From contig CAVXSD010000009.1 in assembly GCA_963764305.1 (NCBI GenBank), positions 1 to 64,000 on the forward strand: a stretch of 64,000 nt of DNA, in the 5' to 3' direction. The notes under the pieces were generated by a model. It was given only the letters and a program-made list of their open reading frames with translations. It was not told where the DNA came from and did not search any database. Positions 1 to 9,136 of this stretch are shown here, piece by piece. Positions within the stretch are counted from its first letter, which is position 1. The number at the start of each line of letters is the position of its first letter. The stretch is from Bog-473 sp963764305 (lineage in GTDB: Bacteria; Actinomycetota; Acidimicrobiia; Acidimicrobiales; RAAP-2). The translations under genes and the position numbers were made by a program.

Positions 1-417
1 CACTCAGGGGCTCACTCGCCGTGGACATGCCGCTAGCTTGCCAGTTCAGATTTCCTTGGTCCATGGACCAAAGTCCCTGCTTGATGCGGCACTCCGTCGC
101 TCGCTCTGAGCCTGGCCTCCTGGGCGACGTCAGACCGCTTGACGGTGCCTGCCAGGCACTTCAGCCCGCGGGCTGTCCCCCGGTAGGCGGTGCGGTACCC
201 GATCGAACACAACGGTGCTGTCTGCGCCGGGCCCGTGCTGCCATCGGTGTCCGCACTTCGACCAGGCGTGAAACGGGCGGCATTCCCCTAGGTGAATCCG
301 GCTGGCAGGTGATGACACTTCGCCTACATGAGTGTGAACCTTCCATATGACGGACCGACCGTCACACCTTCCAGGTTGACAGCCAAATCCCATAGACACG
401 ACCCAAGGAGTAATCCC
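1..417. other. No supported gene in the first 417 bases
   Basis: Open frames exist on both strands but none has family-like composition or a convincing ribosome binding site. It is probably the upstream region of the gene at 418, whose Shine-Dalgarno lies at about 403-408. No repeat matching the 3' half of the tRNA-Val at 10372-10445 was found here by eye. Confidence 0.4.
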
Positions 418-744
418 ATGCCCGACGACACCCCCGTCCTGGACACCATCGCCGATATGACTGCGGCGTCGATCGCTCGTTGCGGCCTGGATGACGACCA
501 GCTGATCCTGGTCCGACTCGCCGCCCTGGCTGCCGTCGACGCCCGCCCGGTGTCCTACCTGGCGCACATTGGACCATCGGTCGAGGCGGGAGTCACGCTC
601 GAACAGGTGCAAGACGTCCTGGTGGCCGTCGCTCCCATCATCGGGACGGCTCGGGTCATGGCGGCCGCAGAGCACATTACGGAAGCATTGGGCTTCGCCA
701 TCGCCGTTGCTGAAGCTGTGGCTGAAGCAGAAGCCAGCGCCTGA
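418..744 (+). CDS. Carboxymuconolactone decarboxylase-like protein
   Basis: A 108-residue, all-helical, alanine-rich protein resembling the small carboxymuconolactone decarboxylase/AhpD-like family. The ATG at 418 is preferred over an upstream ATG at 328 because AAGGAG lies about 10 bases before it. The CxxC pair of peroxidase-type AhpD proteins is missing; the only cysteine is near residue 22, so a redox role is not supported. The helix pair around VAPIIGTARVMAA is the most family-like stretch. It heads a same-strand run of stress-type genes (DUF1269, DUF308, DUF2252). The family call is moderate and the substrate is unknown. Confidence 0.65.
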   Translation: MPDDTPVLDTIADMTAASIARCGLDDDQLILVRLAALAAVDARPVSYLAHIGPSVEAGVTLEQVQDVLVAVAPIIGTARVMAAAEHITEALGFAIAVAEAVAEAEASA

Positions 745-801
745 CCACCCCCTTCAGAAAACCAAAACCCTCTGAATCAACCGAAGAAAAGGAGATACAT
801 C

Positions 802-1311
802 ATGGCAAAGCCCGACAGCGTGTTTGTCTACGTCGGTACCTACCCGAGCGAAATGGCGGCGCGAGCCGACTACGACATCGTGAAGGACCTCCACGCCGAA
901 AAGGCCGTGGGTACCTACGACGCCGCGGTCGTCACCAAGGATCCCGACGGCAACGTCCACGTCAACAAGGACGAGACGTCGACCCGCCACGGGGCCTGGG
1001 GTGGAGCTGCGGTGGGCGCCGTCGTCGGCATTCTGTTCCCGCCCTCGATCATCGCCGGTGCAGCGGTCGGGGCAGCAGTCGGCGGCGTGGGCGGGCACCT
1101 TTGGAAAGGCATGTCGCGTTCGGACGTGAAGGAGTTCGGGGACATTATCGATGCTGGGCAGGCTGCCCTGGTCATCGTCGGCGAAAGCACCGTTGAAGAC
1201 GCCATCAACAAAGCCGGGCTGAAGGCGGAGAAGCACGCGGCCAAAGCGCTCGACGTGAGCCCCAAGGACATCGACAAGGCGGTTCAAGAGACGGCTCAGG
1301 AGCTCAGCTGA
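802..1311 (+). CDS. DUF1269 domain-containing protein
   Basis: A 169-residue protein with a good Shine-Dalgarno (AAAGGAGA about 8 bases before ATG). A soluble N-terminal part is followed by a glycine/alanine-rich hydrophobic segment (about residues 68-98) that is typical of DUF1269 proteins and could be a hairpin membrane anchor, then a charged helical tail. The family is common in actinobacteria beside other stress genes, and its biochemical role is unknown. It shares strand and spacing with its neighbours, so co-expression is plausible. Confidence 0.75.
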   Translation: MAKPDSVFVYVGTYPSEMAARADYDIVKDLHAEKAVGTYDAAVVTKDPDGNVHVNKDETSTRHGAWGGAAVGAVVGILFPPSIIAGAAVGAAVGGVGGHLWKGMSRSDVKEFGDIIDAGQAALVIVGESTVEDAINKAGLKAEKHAAKALDVSPKDIDKAVQETAQELS

Positions 1312-1378
1312 TCTCGGCCTTCGGCAACGGTGTCATTCCAATATGCCTGGGACAAGCAACTGACGAAAAGGGGTTCGC

Positions 1379-1822
1379 ATGACTTCAAGCGAGACGCAAG
1401 TCGTTGAAGAGATGTTCGTCCAAGTCGCCAGCGGTTCGAGGAGTTCAGACGGAGTGCTCACGCTGTCGGGCGTGTCACCCGCGACGCTGTACTTCTCGGA
1501 CCGCCCCGAACGAGTCGTCGGTCACATGACGAACGAGCAGTTCGTCGAAGGGTGGTCCTTGGGCGACAACAACTTCGCCGCGGATCCTCCGAATGCCGTC
1601 CTGTCCTACGTCGATGCTGGGGATAACCGACCGGAAGATTGCGTTGTCGTACTGAGCGATCCGAAGATTGGCGCCGACTCGATTCGGTATTCATGTCAGC
1701 TTTTAGAGGGTTCGCTGCCCCAATCATCAGGAGCGTGCACCCTGTTCATCGACCCGTTGGGACGGCCGCTCTCGCCGGTCTCAGTGGCGGGGATGCGTCG
1801 TCGGCAGCGGCGGCGGGCCTGA
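1379..1822 (+). CDS. Conserved hypothetical protein, ~147 aa
   Basis: I recognise the pattern of a widespread uncharacterised family: an early LSGVSPATLYFSDRPERVVG block, then a block around FAADPPNAVLS, a VVVLSDPK strand and an arginine-rich end. There is no signal peptide or membrane segment. The start is ATG, with AAAGGGG about 6 bases upstream. No function can be assigned. Its place between DUF1269 and DUF308 genes suggests a stress-associated set, which is inference from context only. Confidence 0.6.
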   Translation: MTSSETQVVEEMFVQVASGSRSSDGVLTLSGVSPATLYFSDRPERVVGHMTNEQFVEGWSLGDNNFAADPPNAVLSYVDAGDNRPEDCVVVLSDPKIGADSIRYSCQLLEGSLPQSSGACTLFIDPLGRPLSPVSVAGMRRRQRRRA

Positions 1823-1924
1823 ACGGTTTGGGATCCCGACCGTCGTGCGACGAGACAGTCCTTCGTCGTTTTCCGCATCGCCGGTGACGGCGGTGAATGT
1901 GCCATTACTCAAAGGAGGGTTCAA

Positions 1925-2485
1925 ATGTCCAGCGTGAGTGCCACCGACACGGCGGCCAGCGTCAAGGAGATCGGGCAGCGGTGGTGGCTGCTGACCGTGT
2001 TCGGAGTCATCACGGTCGGCTTCGGTATCGTCCTGACGTTCAAGCCTGGCAAGTCGGTGCACGCCATCGCCATTATCATCGGTATCTGGCTGTTGATCCT
2101 CGGCGTCGTTGAGCTCATCCGGGCGATTGGTGCGTCGGGCGAGCGAACGGGATTCGTGATCGTGGGACTGCTGGCGATCGTCATCGCGCTGATCTTGCTG
2201 CACCACACGACCACCACGGTCGCTGTCCTCGGGTTTATCGTGGGCATCTTCTGGACCATAGGAGGCGTGACGGAGTTGTTTCACGGCTTCAGCGCGGACG
2301 ATGGCGCCGTGAGTTGGCCGACCGTCATCTTGGGGCTGATCGGGACGATCATCGGGATCCTCTGCCTCGTCTACCCGTCCCTGTCACTCTCGATCATCTG
2401 CGTGATCGTCGGACTGGGAATGATCGTCTACGGCATCGTGGAAATAGCGGCAAGCCTTCAAGTCCGCAAGGCAAAGGAAATCTGA
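1925..2485 (+). CDS. HdeD-like DUF308 membrane protein
   Basis: A 186-residue protein with about six hydrophobic helices in pairs, no catalytic motif and a lysine-rich C-terminus, matching the HdeD/DUF308 family known in enterobacteria for acid resistance. A strong AAAGGAGGG Shine-Dalgarno lies 7 bases before the ATG. Family membership is well supported by length and topology. A role in acid tolerance here is only an extrapolation from E. coli HdeD. Confidence 0.8.
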   Translation: MSSVSATDTAASVKEIGQRWWLLTVFGVITVGFGIVLTFKPGKSVHAIAIIIGIWLLILGVVELIRAIGASGERTGFVIVGLLAIVIALILLHHTTTTVAVLGFIVGIFWTIGGVTELFHGFSADDGAVSWPTVILGLIGTIIGILCLVYPSLSLSIICVIVGLGMIVYGIVEIAASLQVRKAKEI

Positions 2486-2550
2486 GCGCTCGTATCACTC
2501 GGGCATGGATGTAGACGAGTGAGCGGGCGTGTCATTGAAGGAGGCGCGAG

Positions 2551-3957
2551 TTGAGTAGATCTGTCGAGCATCCGACCCATGAAGAGAGTGCGGCACGAGG
2601 CAAGGCCGCACGGGGCGACGTCCCTCGAGAACGCCATGCCGAATGGTCGGCGGGCCACCGCGAGCTGAAGCCACTCGATCTCTTGGCCGAGCAGGCCACG
2701 ACGCGCGTTCCAGAGCTCGTCCCGATCCGCTACGGGAGGATGGCGGCGACGCCTTTTACCTACTACCGAGGTGCCGCATTACCAATGGCCGCAGACCTCT
2801 CCACAGGGCCACGCACCAACCTCGATGTCCAACTGTGCGGCGACGCCCACTTGTGCAACTTCGGGGGCTTTGCCTCGCCCGAACGGGACCTGCTCTTCGA
2901 CGTCAACGACTTCGACGAGACATCACCGGGACCCTTCGAATGGGATCTCAAGCGCTTGGGGGCAAGCTTTGAGATCGCCGCCCGCAGCCGCAATTTCCCG
3001 GCCAAGACCGGTCGCAAACTGGTCACGAATTCGATCTGCTCCTATCGCGAAGCCATGCGTGTGTTCGCCAAGATGTCCAACCTGGAAGTGTGGTACTCCC
3101 GCCTGGACATGGCAAGCGTCGCCCAGAAGTGGGGCTCGGAAGTCAGCAGTGATCTACTGGCGGCATTTCAGAAAACGACCGCGAAGGCACAATCGAAGGA
3201 TCAGCTGAAGGCTCGGGAGAAGCTCACCGAGGTGGTCGACGGCGAGCTCCGCTTCCGGAGTGATCCCCCATTGTTGGTTCGGGTGAACGAGCTCTACAGC
3301 GAAGCGGACGCCGGGCAGCTCCGGGAGACGATCCACGAGGGCCTCCGCTCGTACCGACAAACGCTGCCCGGGGACCGTCGTCACCTGCTCGAATCCTACG
3401 AGCTCGTCGATGTGGCCCGGAAGGTCGTCGGAGTCGGGAGTGTCGGCACCCGCGCCTGGGTTTCTCTCTTCATGGGAGATGACGCCGACGACACGCTCAT
3501 CCTCCAAATGAAGGAGGCCGAAGCCTCGGTGTTGGAGCGCTTCTGCATCAAGAGCGTGTTCAAGACGCATGGCGAGCGAGTCGTCGAAGGGCAGCGGCTG
3601 ATGCAGGCATCGAGCGACATCTTCCTTGGCTGGCAGCAGGTCCCGATCGGTGTGGACGGTAACTCCCACGACTACTACTTCCGCCAGTTGTGGGATTGGA
3701 AGCTCTCTGCTGACGTGGACAACCTGGCTGCCGAGGCCCTCCTCGTCTACGCGAAAATGTGTGGCTGGTCGTTGGCTCGGGCGCACGCCCGATCTGGTGA
3801 CCGGGTGGCCATCGCTTCCTACCTAGGGTCGGGTGACGCCTTTGACCGGGCTCTCGCCGATTTCGCCATCTCCTACGCCGACCAGAATGCGCTGGACCAT
3901 CAGGCCCTCGTCGACGCCATCGCCGCCGGCTCGGTGCACGCAGAGCTTGGCGTCTAG
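2551..3957 (+). CDS. DUF2252 domain-containing protein
   Basis: A 468-residue cytosolic protein. The family hallmarks appear in order: RYGRM with FTYYRGAA (about residues 58-75), LCGDAHLCNFGGF with a following FDVNDFDE (about 97-120), and a long helical C-terminus. The GDAH and DxND blocks resemble the catalytic and metal sites of aminoglycoside-kinase-like folds, so a small-molecule or protein kinase activity is possible but unproven. The TTG start is chosen because GAAGGAGGCG lies 6 bases upstream. It follows the HdeD-like gene on the same strand. Confidence 0.8.
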   Translation: MSRSVEHPTHEESAARGKAARGDVPRERHAEWSAGHRELKPLDLLAEQATTRVPELVPIRYGRMAATPFTYYRGAALPMAADLSTGPRTNLDVQLCGDAHLCNFGGFASPERDLLFDVNDFDETSPGPFEWDLKRLGASFEIAARSRNFPAKTGRKLVTNSICSYREAMRVFAKMSNLEVWYSRLDMASVAQKWGSEVSSDLLAAFQKTTAKAQSKDQLKAREKLTEVVDGELRFRSDPPLLVRVNELYSEADAGQLRETIHEGLRSYRQTLPGDRRHLLESYELVDVARKVVGVGSVGTRAWVSLFMGDDADDTLILQMKEAEASVLERFCIKSVFKTHGERVVEGQRLMQASSDIFLGWQQVPIGVDGNSHDYYFRQLWDWKLSADVDNLAAEALLVYAKMCGWSLARAHARSGDRVAIASYLGSGDAFDRALADFAISYADQNALDHQALVDAIAAGSVHAELGV

Positions 3958-4074
3958 TCCTTCCACCCAAGAACGCCACTCCGAACGGGTTCTCAGCCCA
4001 CGGCGGAACGACGAGGAACCCCCTATGTTGGTGCACCTGGTCTTTCTCATATCCCGCCGCCGAGGGACCAATGA

Positions 4075-4230
4075 ATGACTGACACCAAGGTGAGCAAGGG
4101 CGAGAATGCAATCCTCGCTTTGGCGTCAACGCAGTTCCTCATGGTGCTGGACTGGTCCTTGATAACCCTGTGGATCAGCTCGCTGGCGCACAATGACCCT
4201 GCCAGGATCGGAGAACTCGAGAGTGCCTGA
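4075..4230 (+). pseudogene. N-terminal remnant of an MFS (DHA2-like) transporter
   Basis: A 51-codon frame reads a short charged start followed by TQFLMVLDWSLITLWIS, which resembles the first transmembrane helix of drug:H+ antiporter-2 MFS proteins, where QFLMVLD is a common motif. The frame then loses resemblance after about residue 36 and stops inside the start region of the ClC gene. No other transporter sequence follows. I read it as a deletion remnant. A small membrane leader peptide coupled to the ClC gene is the alternative. Confidence 0.4.
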
Positions 4231-5617
4231 CGAAGCCGCGCCGGCCACACCGAGTCCTCCCTCGCCCTTGGAACTCGTCAAGAGCAAACAATACGTTGCG
4301 CTCCTGGTCATGGGCGCGCTGGTGGGCATCCCGGTGGCGATTGTCGCCTACTACTACTTGAAGCTGATCGACAAGGGCCAGAACTACTTCTTCAACACGC
4401 TTCCCAATGAACTCGGCTTTCATGGTGCGCCGGTGTGGTGGCCCCTTCCCATACTGGCGCTGTGTGGGTTGATTGTCGGCCTGACCCTGCGCTACCTGCC
4501 GGGGACCGGAGGCCACAATCCCGCCGAGGGCTTCGCGATGGGGGGAAGTTTCGGACCGAAGGATCTGCCGAGCGTCTTCATTGCGTCGCTGGCAACGCTC
4601 ATCTTGGGTGGGGTGCTGGGCCCGGAGATGCCGTTGGTCGTGATCGGCATGGTCGTCGCCGTGCTGATCGTGCACCTCATCAAGAAGGACGCACCGAAGC
4701 AAGCGGTTGCAGTCATCGGGGCGGCCGGAAGCTTTGCTGCCATCTCGAGCCTGCTGGGATCACCGCTGGTCGGCGCCTTCCTGTTGTTGGAGGCGGCCGG
4801 AATCGGTGGCGGTCTCGTCAGCGTGATCCTTTTGCCGGGGCTCGTGGCATCGGGCGTCGGTGCCCTCGTCTTCGTCGCCCTCAGTGACTTTACGAGCACG
4901 GGCGTCACGTCGTTCGGCGTGCAGAACCTCCCCAAGGTCGGTTTTCCAACGGGGAGCACGTTCGGCTGGAGCATCGTCATCGGTCTCGTGGCGGCGGTCG
5001 TCGGCACCGCCATCCGACGTGCGGCCTTCCAGGTACAGCCCCTCGCTGTACGCCACAAGGTACTTGTGACGCCGATCCTCGGGCTCCTCATCGGCGGTCT
5101 GGCAGTGCTCTTCGCCGAGGAGACGGGAAAGAGTTCGCATTTCGTTCTCTTCTCCGGTCAATCGGGTCTGTCCCCGCTCATCGACAACGCAGCGACCTGG
5201 TCCGTAGGGGCCGTCATGTTGCTCATCGTCTGCAAAGGACTCGCGTACAGCGCATCACTGGCGGGGTTCAGAGGCGGCCCTGTCTTCCCCGGAATGTTTA
5301 TCGGTGCCGCAGTCGGGATTGCCTTCTCCCATCTTCCCGGTCTGCCCCTGGTGGACTCGGTGGCGATGGGAATCGGGGCGATGACGTCGGTAGCGATCGG
5401 TGGTCTTCCGTTGTCGTCGGTGCTTCTCACCCTGGTCTTCATACAATCCGACGCCTTCCAAGTGATCTCAGTGGTGATCTTGGCCGTGGCCGTGTCATTC
5501 GTTGCTTCGGCATGGCTCGAACGATGGTTGATGCCGCCCTCGCGTTCACCTGCGCCGGCTGTGGCGGTTGCGGCGTCTCCAGGACTCGGCGCCCCGGAAG
5601 GATCTGGCGGCAACTAG
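4223..5617 (+). CDS. ClC-family chloride channel/transporter
   Basis: A 464-residue polytopic membrane protein with 10 or more hydrophobic helices. ClC signatures are visible: GPEMPLVVIG (the GxExP ion-path loop) near residue 140 and GFRGGPVFPGMFIG near residue 355, corresponding to GKxGGPxFP and the GxFxP-type loop. GTG at 4223 is preferred to an in-frame ATG at 4193 because GGAG lies about 9 bases before it; that start overlaps the stop of the upstream MFS remnant, implying translational coupling. There is no CBS domain. Chloride channel or Cl-/H+ exchange cannot be separated from sequence alone. Confidence 0.85.
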   Translation: MPDEAAPATPSPPSPLELVKSKQYVALLVMGALVGIPVAIVAYYYLKLIDKGQNYFFNTLPNELGFHGAPVWWPLPILALCGLIVGLTLRYLPGTGGHNPAEGFAMGGSFGPKDLPSVFIASLATLILGGVLGPEMPLVVIGMVVAVLIVHLIKKDAPKQAVAVIGAAGSFAAISSLLGSPLVGAFLLLEAAGIGGGLVSVILLPGLVASGVGALVFVALSDFTSTGVTSFGVQNLPKVGFPTGSTFGWSIVIGLVAAVVGTAIRRAAFQVQPLAVRHKVLVTPILGLLIGGLAVLFAEETGKSSHFVLFSGQSGLSPLIDNAATWSVGAVMLLIVCKGLAYSASLAGFRGGPVFPGMFIGAAVGIAFSHLPGLPLVDSVAMGIGAMTSVAIGGLPLSSVLLTLVFIQSDAFQVISVVILAVAVSFVASAWLERWLMPPSRSPAPAVAVAASPGLGAPEGSGGN

Positions 5618-5735
5618 AGGCCCAGGCCGGTGAGGATCCACGGCGAGACGACGCTTCTGCCAGTGCATGTAGCTGACTGTTGGTCCCAAAGACGCGTCTA
5701 CCTGCCTTTATGGGCTGCCAGTCCTACGCAGACTC

Positions 5736-6989
5736 TCAGAATCGACCCAGCAACCGCGATCGGTATTCGTGGGTCGGTTTCGTCTCCATGACGGGCGGAC
5801 TCTTGTCCGAGGTCGCTTGGAACCAGCGGACATAGCGATTCACCAGCGGTGACGCCGAGAGCCCATGGACGAGGACGGACAACCCCACCGTGAGATACGT
5901 CACTGTGGCGATTTCTGCAGAGTGCGGGAGATGGGCGTCTTCGACGATCACCGCGAACACGATCGAGGCGAGTCCCCGCGGACCGAACCAGCCCATGAAG
6001 GCAACGGTTGCCGGTCGGGCATGCGTACCAACGAGCGCGATCGCCACCGGCACCATCCGCACCACGGTGAGACTCAGCACCGCATAGAGGACTATGTGCC
6101 AACTCAAGTGCTTGAACTCCGGACCGAGAAGCACGGCACCAAATACGAGGAAGGTGACGCTGTCGAGCGTGGCTCCGGTCTCCTCGGTGAAGAGCATGGC
6201 CTGGGCCACCTCGTTCCTGGCGAGGAGACCAAACATGGCGCCCGCCACGAAGGCGGCGATGAACCCTGACCCACCCAATGCGTTGGCGGCTCCGTAGGCG
6301 GCAATCGTCGTGGCCAGGGGAACGATCTGCTGCCAGGTCTTGTCGATCAGATTTCGCCGGCCGGCGAGGACGACGATTCCGCCGGAAAGCAGGGCAGCGC
6401 CGGCACCACAGAGGACTCCGTAACCGATCTCTTCCGCCACCACGGTAAGAGGATGGGCCTCAGCGCCGGCGGCGGTGGCGAGAAGGATCAGCAGCAACGG
6501 CACGCAGATGCCGTCATTGAGGCCGCTTTCGACGTTTAGTGACTGACGCACAACCTGGGGAAGGCGGTCATCTGTGACGACGGCACTCCCGAGTCCGGCG
6601 TCGGTTGGAGCAAGGACGACGCCAAGGATGAGGGCGTCATTGAGTGAGAACGACTTGAAGAGCGCGAACGCCGTGAGCCCGCCGGCGACGACCGTCAAGA
6701 TCAGGCCCACGCCGAGCAAGCGAACCGGCATCGATGCTTCGCTCTTCAGTGCGCGCAGGTCAACGCGAGACGAATCGGAGAACAACACGACGGCGAGGGT
6801 TGCCTCGGCGAGCGTTCGAACGATAGAGCTGGTGGGTTGGACGGCGAGTTCGTCGAGCACCAGAGGGCCGACGAGAACCCCGATCGCGACGACCAGGATC
6901 GCCGGGGTGAGCGGGGTCCCCGACAGATATCGCGACACGGATGCCACGAGCAGCAGCGACACACCGATGATCGCGAGCCCGGCACCCAT
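5736..6989 (-). CDS. CPA1-type Na+/H+ (cation:proton) antiporter
   Basis: A membrane protein of about 417 residues with 11-13 hydrophobic helices. The core motif APTDAGLG followed by ESGLNDG contains the conserved Asp and Asn-Asp pair of CPA1 exchangers, and GWFGPRGLASIVF matches the later family block. I place the start at the ATG at 6989, just before the first transmembrane helix. An in-frame upstream extension to 7172 is arginine/cysteine-rich and unlike the family. It is convergent with the ClC gene. Ion specificity is unknown. Confidence 0.8.
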   Translation of the reverse strand: MGAGLAIIGVSLLLVASVSRYLSGTPLTPAILVVAIGVLVGPLVLDELAVQPTSSIVRTLAEATLAVVLFSDSSRVDLRALKSEASMPVRLLGVGLILTVVAGGLTAFALFKSFSLNDALILGVVLAPTDAGLGSAVVTDDRLPQVVRQSLNVESGLNDGICVPLLLILLATAAGAEAHPLTVVAEEIGYGVLCGAGAALLSGGIVVLAGRRNLIDKTWQQIVPLATTIAAYGAANALGGSGFIAAFVAGAMFGLLARNEVAQAMLFTEETGATLDSVTFLVFGAVLLGPEFKHLSWHIVLYAVLSLTVVRMVPVAIALVGTHARPATVAFMGWFGPRGLASIVFAVIVEDAHLPHSAEIATVTYLTVGLSVLVHGLSASPLVNRYVRWFQATSDKSPPVMETKPTHEYRSRLLGRF

Positions 6990-7638
6990 CGCCAGAGAAT
7001 GCCAGGAGTGGGAACTGCGTGCCCGACTCGCGCCGCACGAGCTTGGGTTACAAGCTGGTCGTACGCACGGAAGCAGGGGCCCGACCCGGCAACAAGCGGC
7101 TGTCAAGGGCTGCTGAAGGCTGGCGGAGCGGACCCTTGACAGCCGCGCCGGCCCTGACCCCGCATCGCCCAAAATGGAGTTGGCCGGGCGCTGGGCGGCC
7201 GGCCTGGATGCCGCCCTTGGCCATCACTGCGATGAGGCCTTTGACGCCAGGGGAGGTCGGGTGGAATCCGGGCGGCGGGCAGTGCCAGCGGACCTGCGGG
7301 GAGCCGATCCAGCTTGCGCCCTTCCGCGGCGAAGCACCTTCGACGATCCCGAATCACCATCGGTGACGGCCAGGGCCGGCGCAGGCGCCAAGCCGGCGCC
7401 GGCCCTGGCGGCAACACCGAGTGAATGGTCGTGTGAACGTCGGTCGGTCATCCGGCCCCTCCGACAGGCTTCTTGACTGGGTAGAGCAACTCCTCACAAC
7501 TCGTCCGATCTGCAGTTGTCCAGATCGGGATGCACGTCGAGCTCGTCTCGGTGGCAGGTCCCCTCGGAAAGGATCGCCAAGCCGATGACGGCGCTCCGAT
7601 CGCAGCTCAAACTTCTTTGAAAAAGTTTTGACTATCCG
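6990..7638. other. 649-base gene-free interval before the rep gene
   Basis: No frame here looks coding. It contains the hairpin at 7369-7409, and just before the rep frame an AT-richer stretch (7610-7630) followed by closely spaced GCGCGCT-like words (7640-7680). The position upstream of a replication initiator makes it the natural place to look for an element origin or left attachment site, but I found no copy of the tRNA-Val end. Confidence 0.4.
7369..7409. repeat. Perfect 13-bp inverted repeat (hairpin)
   Basis: The arm GCCAGGGCCGGCG (7369-7381) is exactly reverse-complemented at 7397-7409 with a 15-base loop. No T-tract follows, so it is not a classical terminator. It lies about 230 bases upstream of the rolling-circle-type rep gene and could be part of an origin. 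That role is inference. Confidence 0.6.
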
Positions 7639-9129
7639 TTGATGCGCGCTCGTATCCGTAAATACGCGCTGGTGCGCGCTACGTACGTTTTGACCTGCGT
7701 CGACGATCGGCAGTTGTCACACCGGGGATCCACCCTGGCCAGCATGGAACCACCCGGCTTGGACGCCGACGATTGGGAGATGATCAGGGCCGTGGGTCGA
7801 CGGCTCCGAGCCCGGCAATTCGACGACTTCACGACCCAAGGAGAGGGCTGCGGCTGGTGCCGCCATCCCATTCGCCTGCGGGGCGCAGTCATCGCACGGA
7901 CGGGCAACGAACGGGTGCGGATCTTCTCGACCGGTGGACTTCCCGACGGCGTGTTCCTCAAGGCCTGCGGGACCCGGCGCGAGAGCCGCTGCCCGTCGTG
8001 CGCCGCTGTTTACCGAGGGGATGCCCGCCACCTCGTCCGGGCCGGGTTGATCGGCGGTAAGGGCGTCGACGAGTCCGTGGCTGAGCGCCCCGCCGTCCTG
8101 TTGACCCTGACCGCCCCCAGCTTCGGTCCCGTCCACTCGACCGGACACGGCGGGCCGTGCCATCCCGACTCCCAGTCGGCGAGGTGTGTGCATGGTCGCC
8201 AGTTGGCGTGTTCGAGGCATCACGATGACCGCGACCCGGTGGTTGGCGCTCCACTCTGCGAGGACTGCTACGACTTTGAGGGCGCAGTGCTGCAGAACGC
8301 CTCCACCCCCGAGCTGTGGCGGCGGACCACCATCTACGTGTTGCGCCACCTGGCTGGCACTCTCGGGTGGACCCAGCGGGAGACGAAGGAGCACGTCCGA
8401 TTGTCCTTCTGCCGGGTGGCGGAGTTCCAGCGCCGCGGCGTCGTACACCTGCACGCCGTCATCCGGGCGGACGGCGTCGACGGGGAGCCGCTTTCGCTCA
8501 CCGCCGAGCACCTTGCCCGGGCCACGTTGACAGCCGGCCGAGCGGTCACGGTCGCCCACCCCTTAGGAGTCGCCCGCTGGGGCAGCCAGGTCGATGTGCA
8601 GATACTCGACCGCTCCGCCGGTCCACAAGCTCAGCAGGTGGCCGGCTACGTGGCCAAGTACGCCACGAAGAGCTCCGATGGCGGCGGCGCCCTCGACGCC
8701 CCCATTCGGTCCGAAGAGGAGCTGGCCCGCCGGTCGCTCCCGCCGCACCTGCGCCGGATGGCCGAGACCGCGTGGGCGCTCGGTGCCGACACGGCGTTTG
8801 AGCCTTTCCGTCTGCGGCGCCATGCCCACGGTCTGGGCTACGGCGGCCACTTCCTATCCAAGTCCCACCGCTACTCCACCAGCTTCAGCGCCCTCAAGGC
8901 CGCCCGGGTCGCCTGGCGAGAAGCCATGCGGCGGGTTAGTGATGGGGATGAGGCAACCGACCGTTCTCTCGAGCGCCGTCTGCGTGCCACCGGAGTCGGC
9001 TGGGCCAATCAGGGGGAGGCCCGATGGGCGGCCTTCCAGCAGCGGCAACGACTCGAGGAGCGGCGGCTCGGCAACGAGGAGTGGTACAGCCGGGCGGAGC
9101 AGGATATGGAGCGATGGGGAGCGTGGTGA
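7639..9129 (+). CDS. RepSA-like (pSAM2-type) replication initiator
   Basis: A 496-residue protein close to the replication initiators of actinomycete integrative and conjugative elements. A cysteine-rich region (CGWCRHP near residue 70, then CGTRRESRCPSC, then several C/H pairs) precedes a rolling-circle core with HUH motif HLH at about residues 270-272 and candidate catalytic tyrosines Y337 and Y341 in GYVAKYATKS. The family nicks the double-strand origin and starts rolling-circle replication of the excised circle. The first 35 residues are atypical, so ATG 7744 is an alternative start. The integrase begins 7 bases after its stop. No tra/FtsK gene is present. Confidence 0.85.
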   Translation: MMRARIRKYALVRATYVLTCVDDRQLSHRGSTLASMEPPGLDADDWEMIRAVGRRLRARQFDDFTTQGEGCGWCRHPIRLRGAVIARTGNERVRIFSTGGLPDGVFLKACGTRRESRCPSCAAVYRGDARHLVRAGLIGGKGVDESVAERPAVLLTLTAPSFGPVHSTGHGGPCHPDSQSARCVHGRQLACSRHHDDRDPVVGAPLCEDCYDFEGAVLQNASTPELWRRTTIYVLRHLAGTLGWTQRETKEHVRLSFCRVAEFQRRGVVHLHAVIRADGVDGEPLSLTAEHLARATLTAGRAVTVAHPLGVARWGSQVDVQILDRSAGPQAQQVAGYVAKYATKSSDGGGALDAPIRSEEELARRSLPPHLRRMAETAWALGADTAFEPFRLRRHAHGLGYGGHFLSKSHRYSTSFSALKAARVAWREAMRRVSDGDEATDRSLERRLRATGVGWANQGEARWAAFQQRQRLEERRLGNEEWYSRAEQDMERWGAW

Positions 9130-9136
9130 GACTGCC

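Noticed and set aside
1..7638. Left attachment-site copy of the tRNA-Val 3' end
   Set aside because: No convincing direct repeat of the tRNA 3' half was found by eye, so no attL is claimed.
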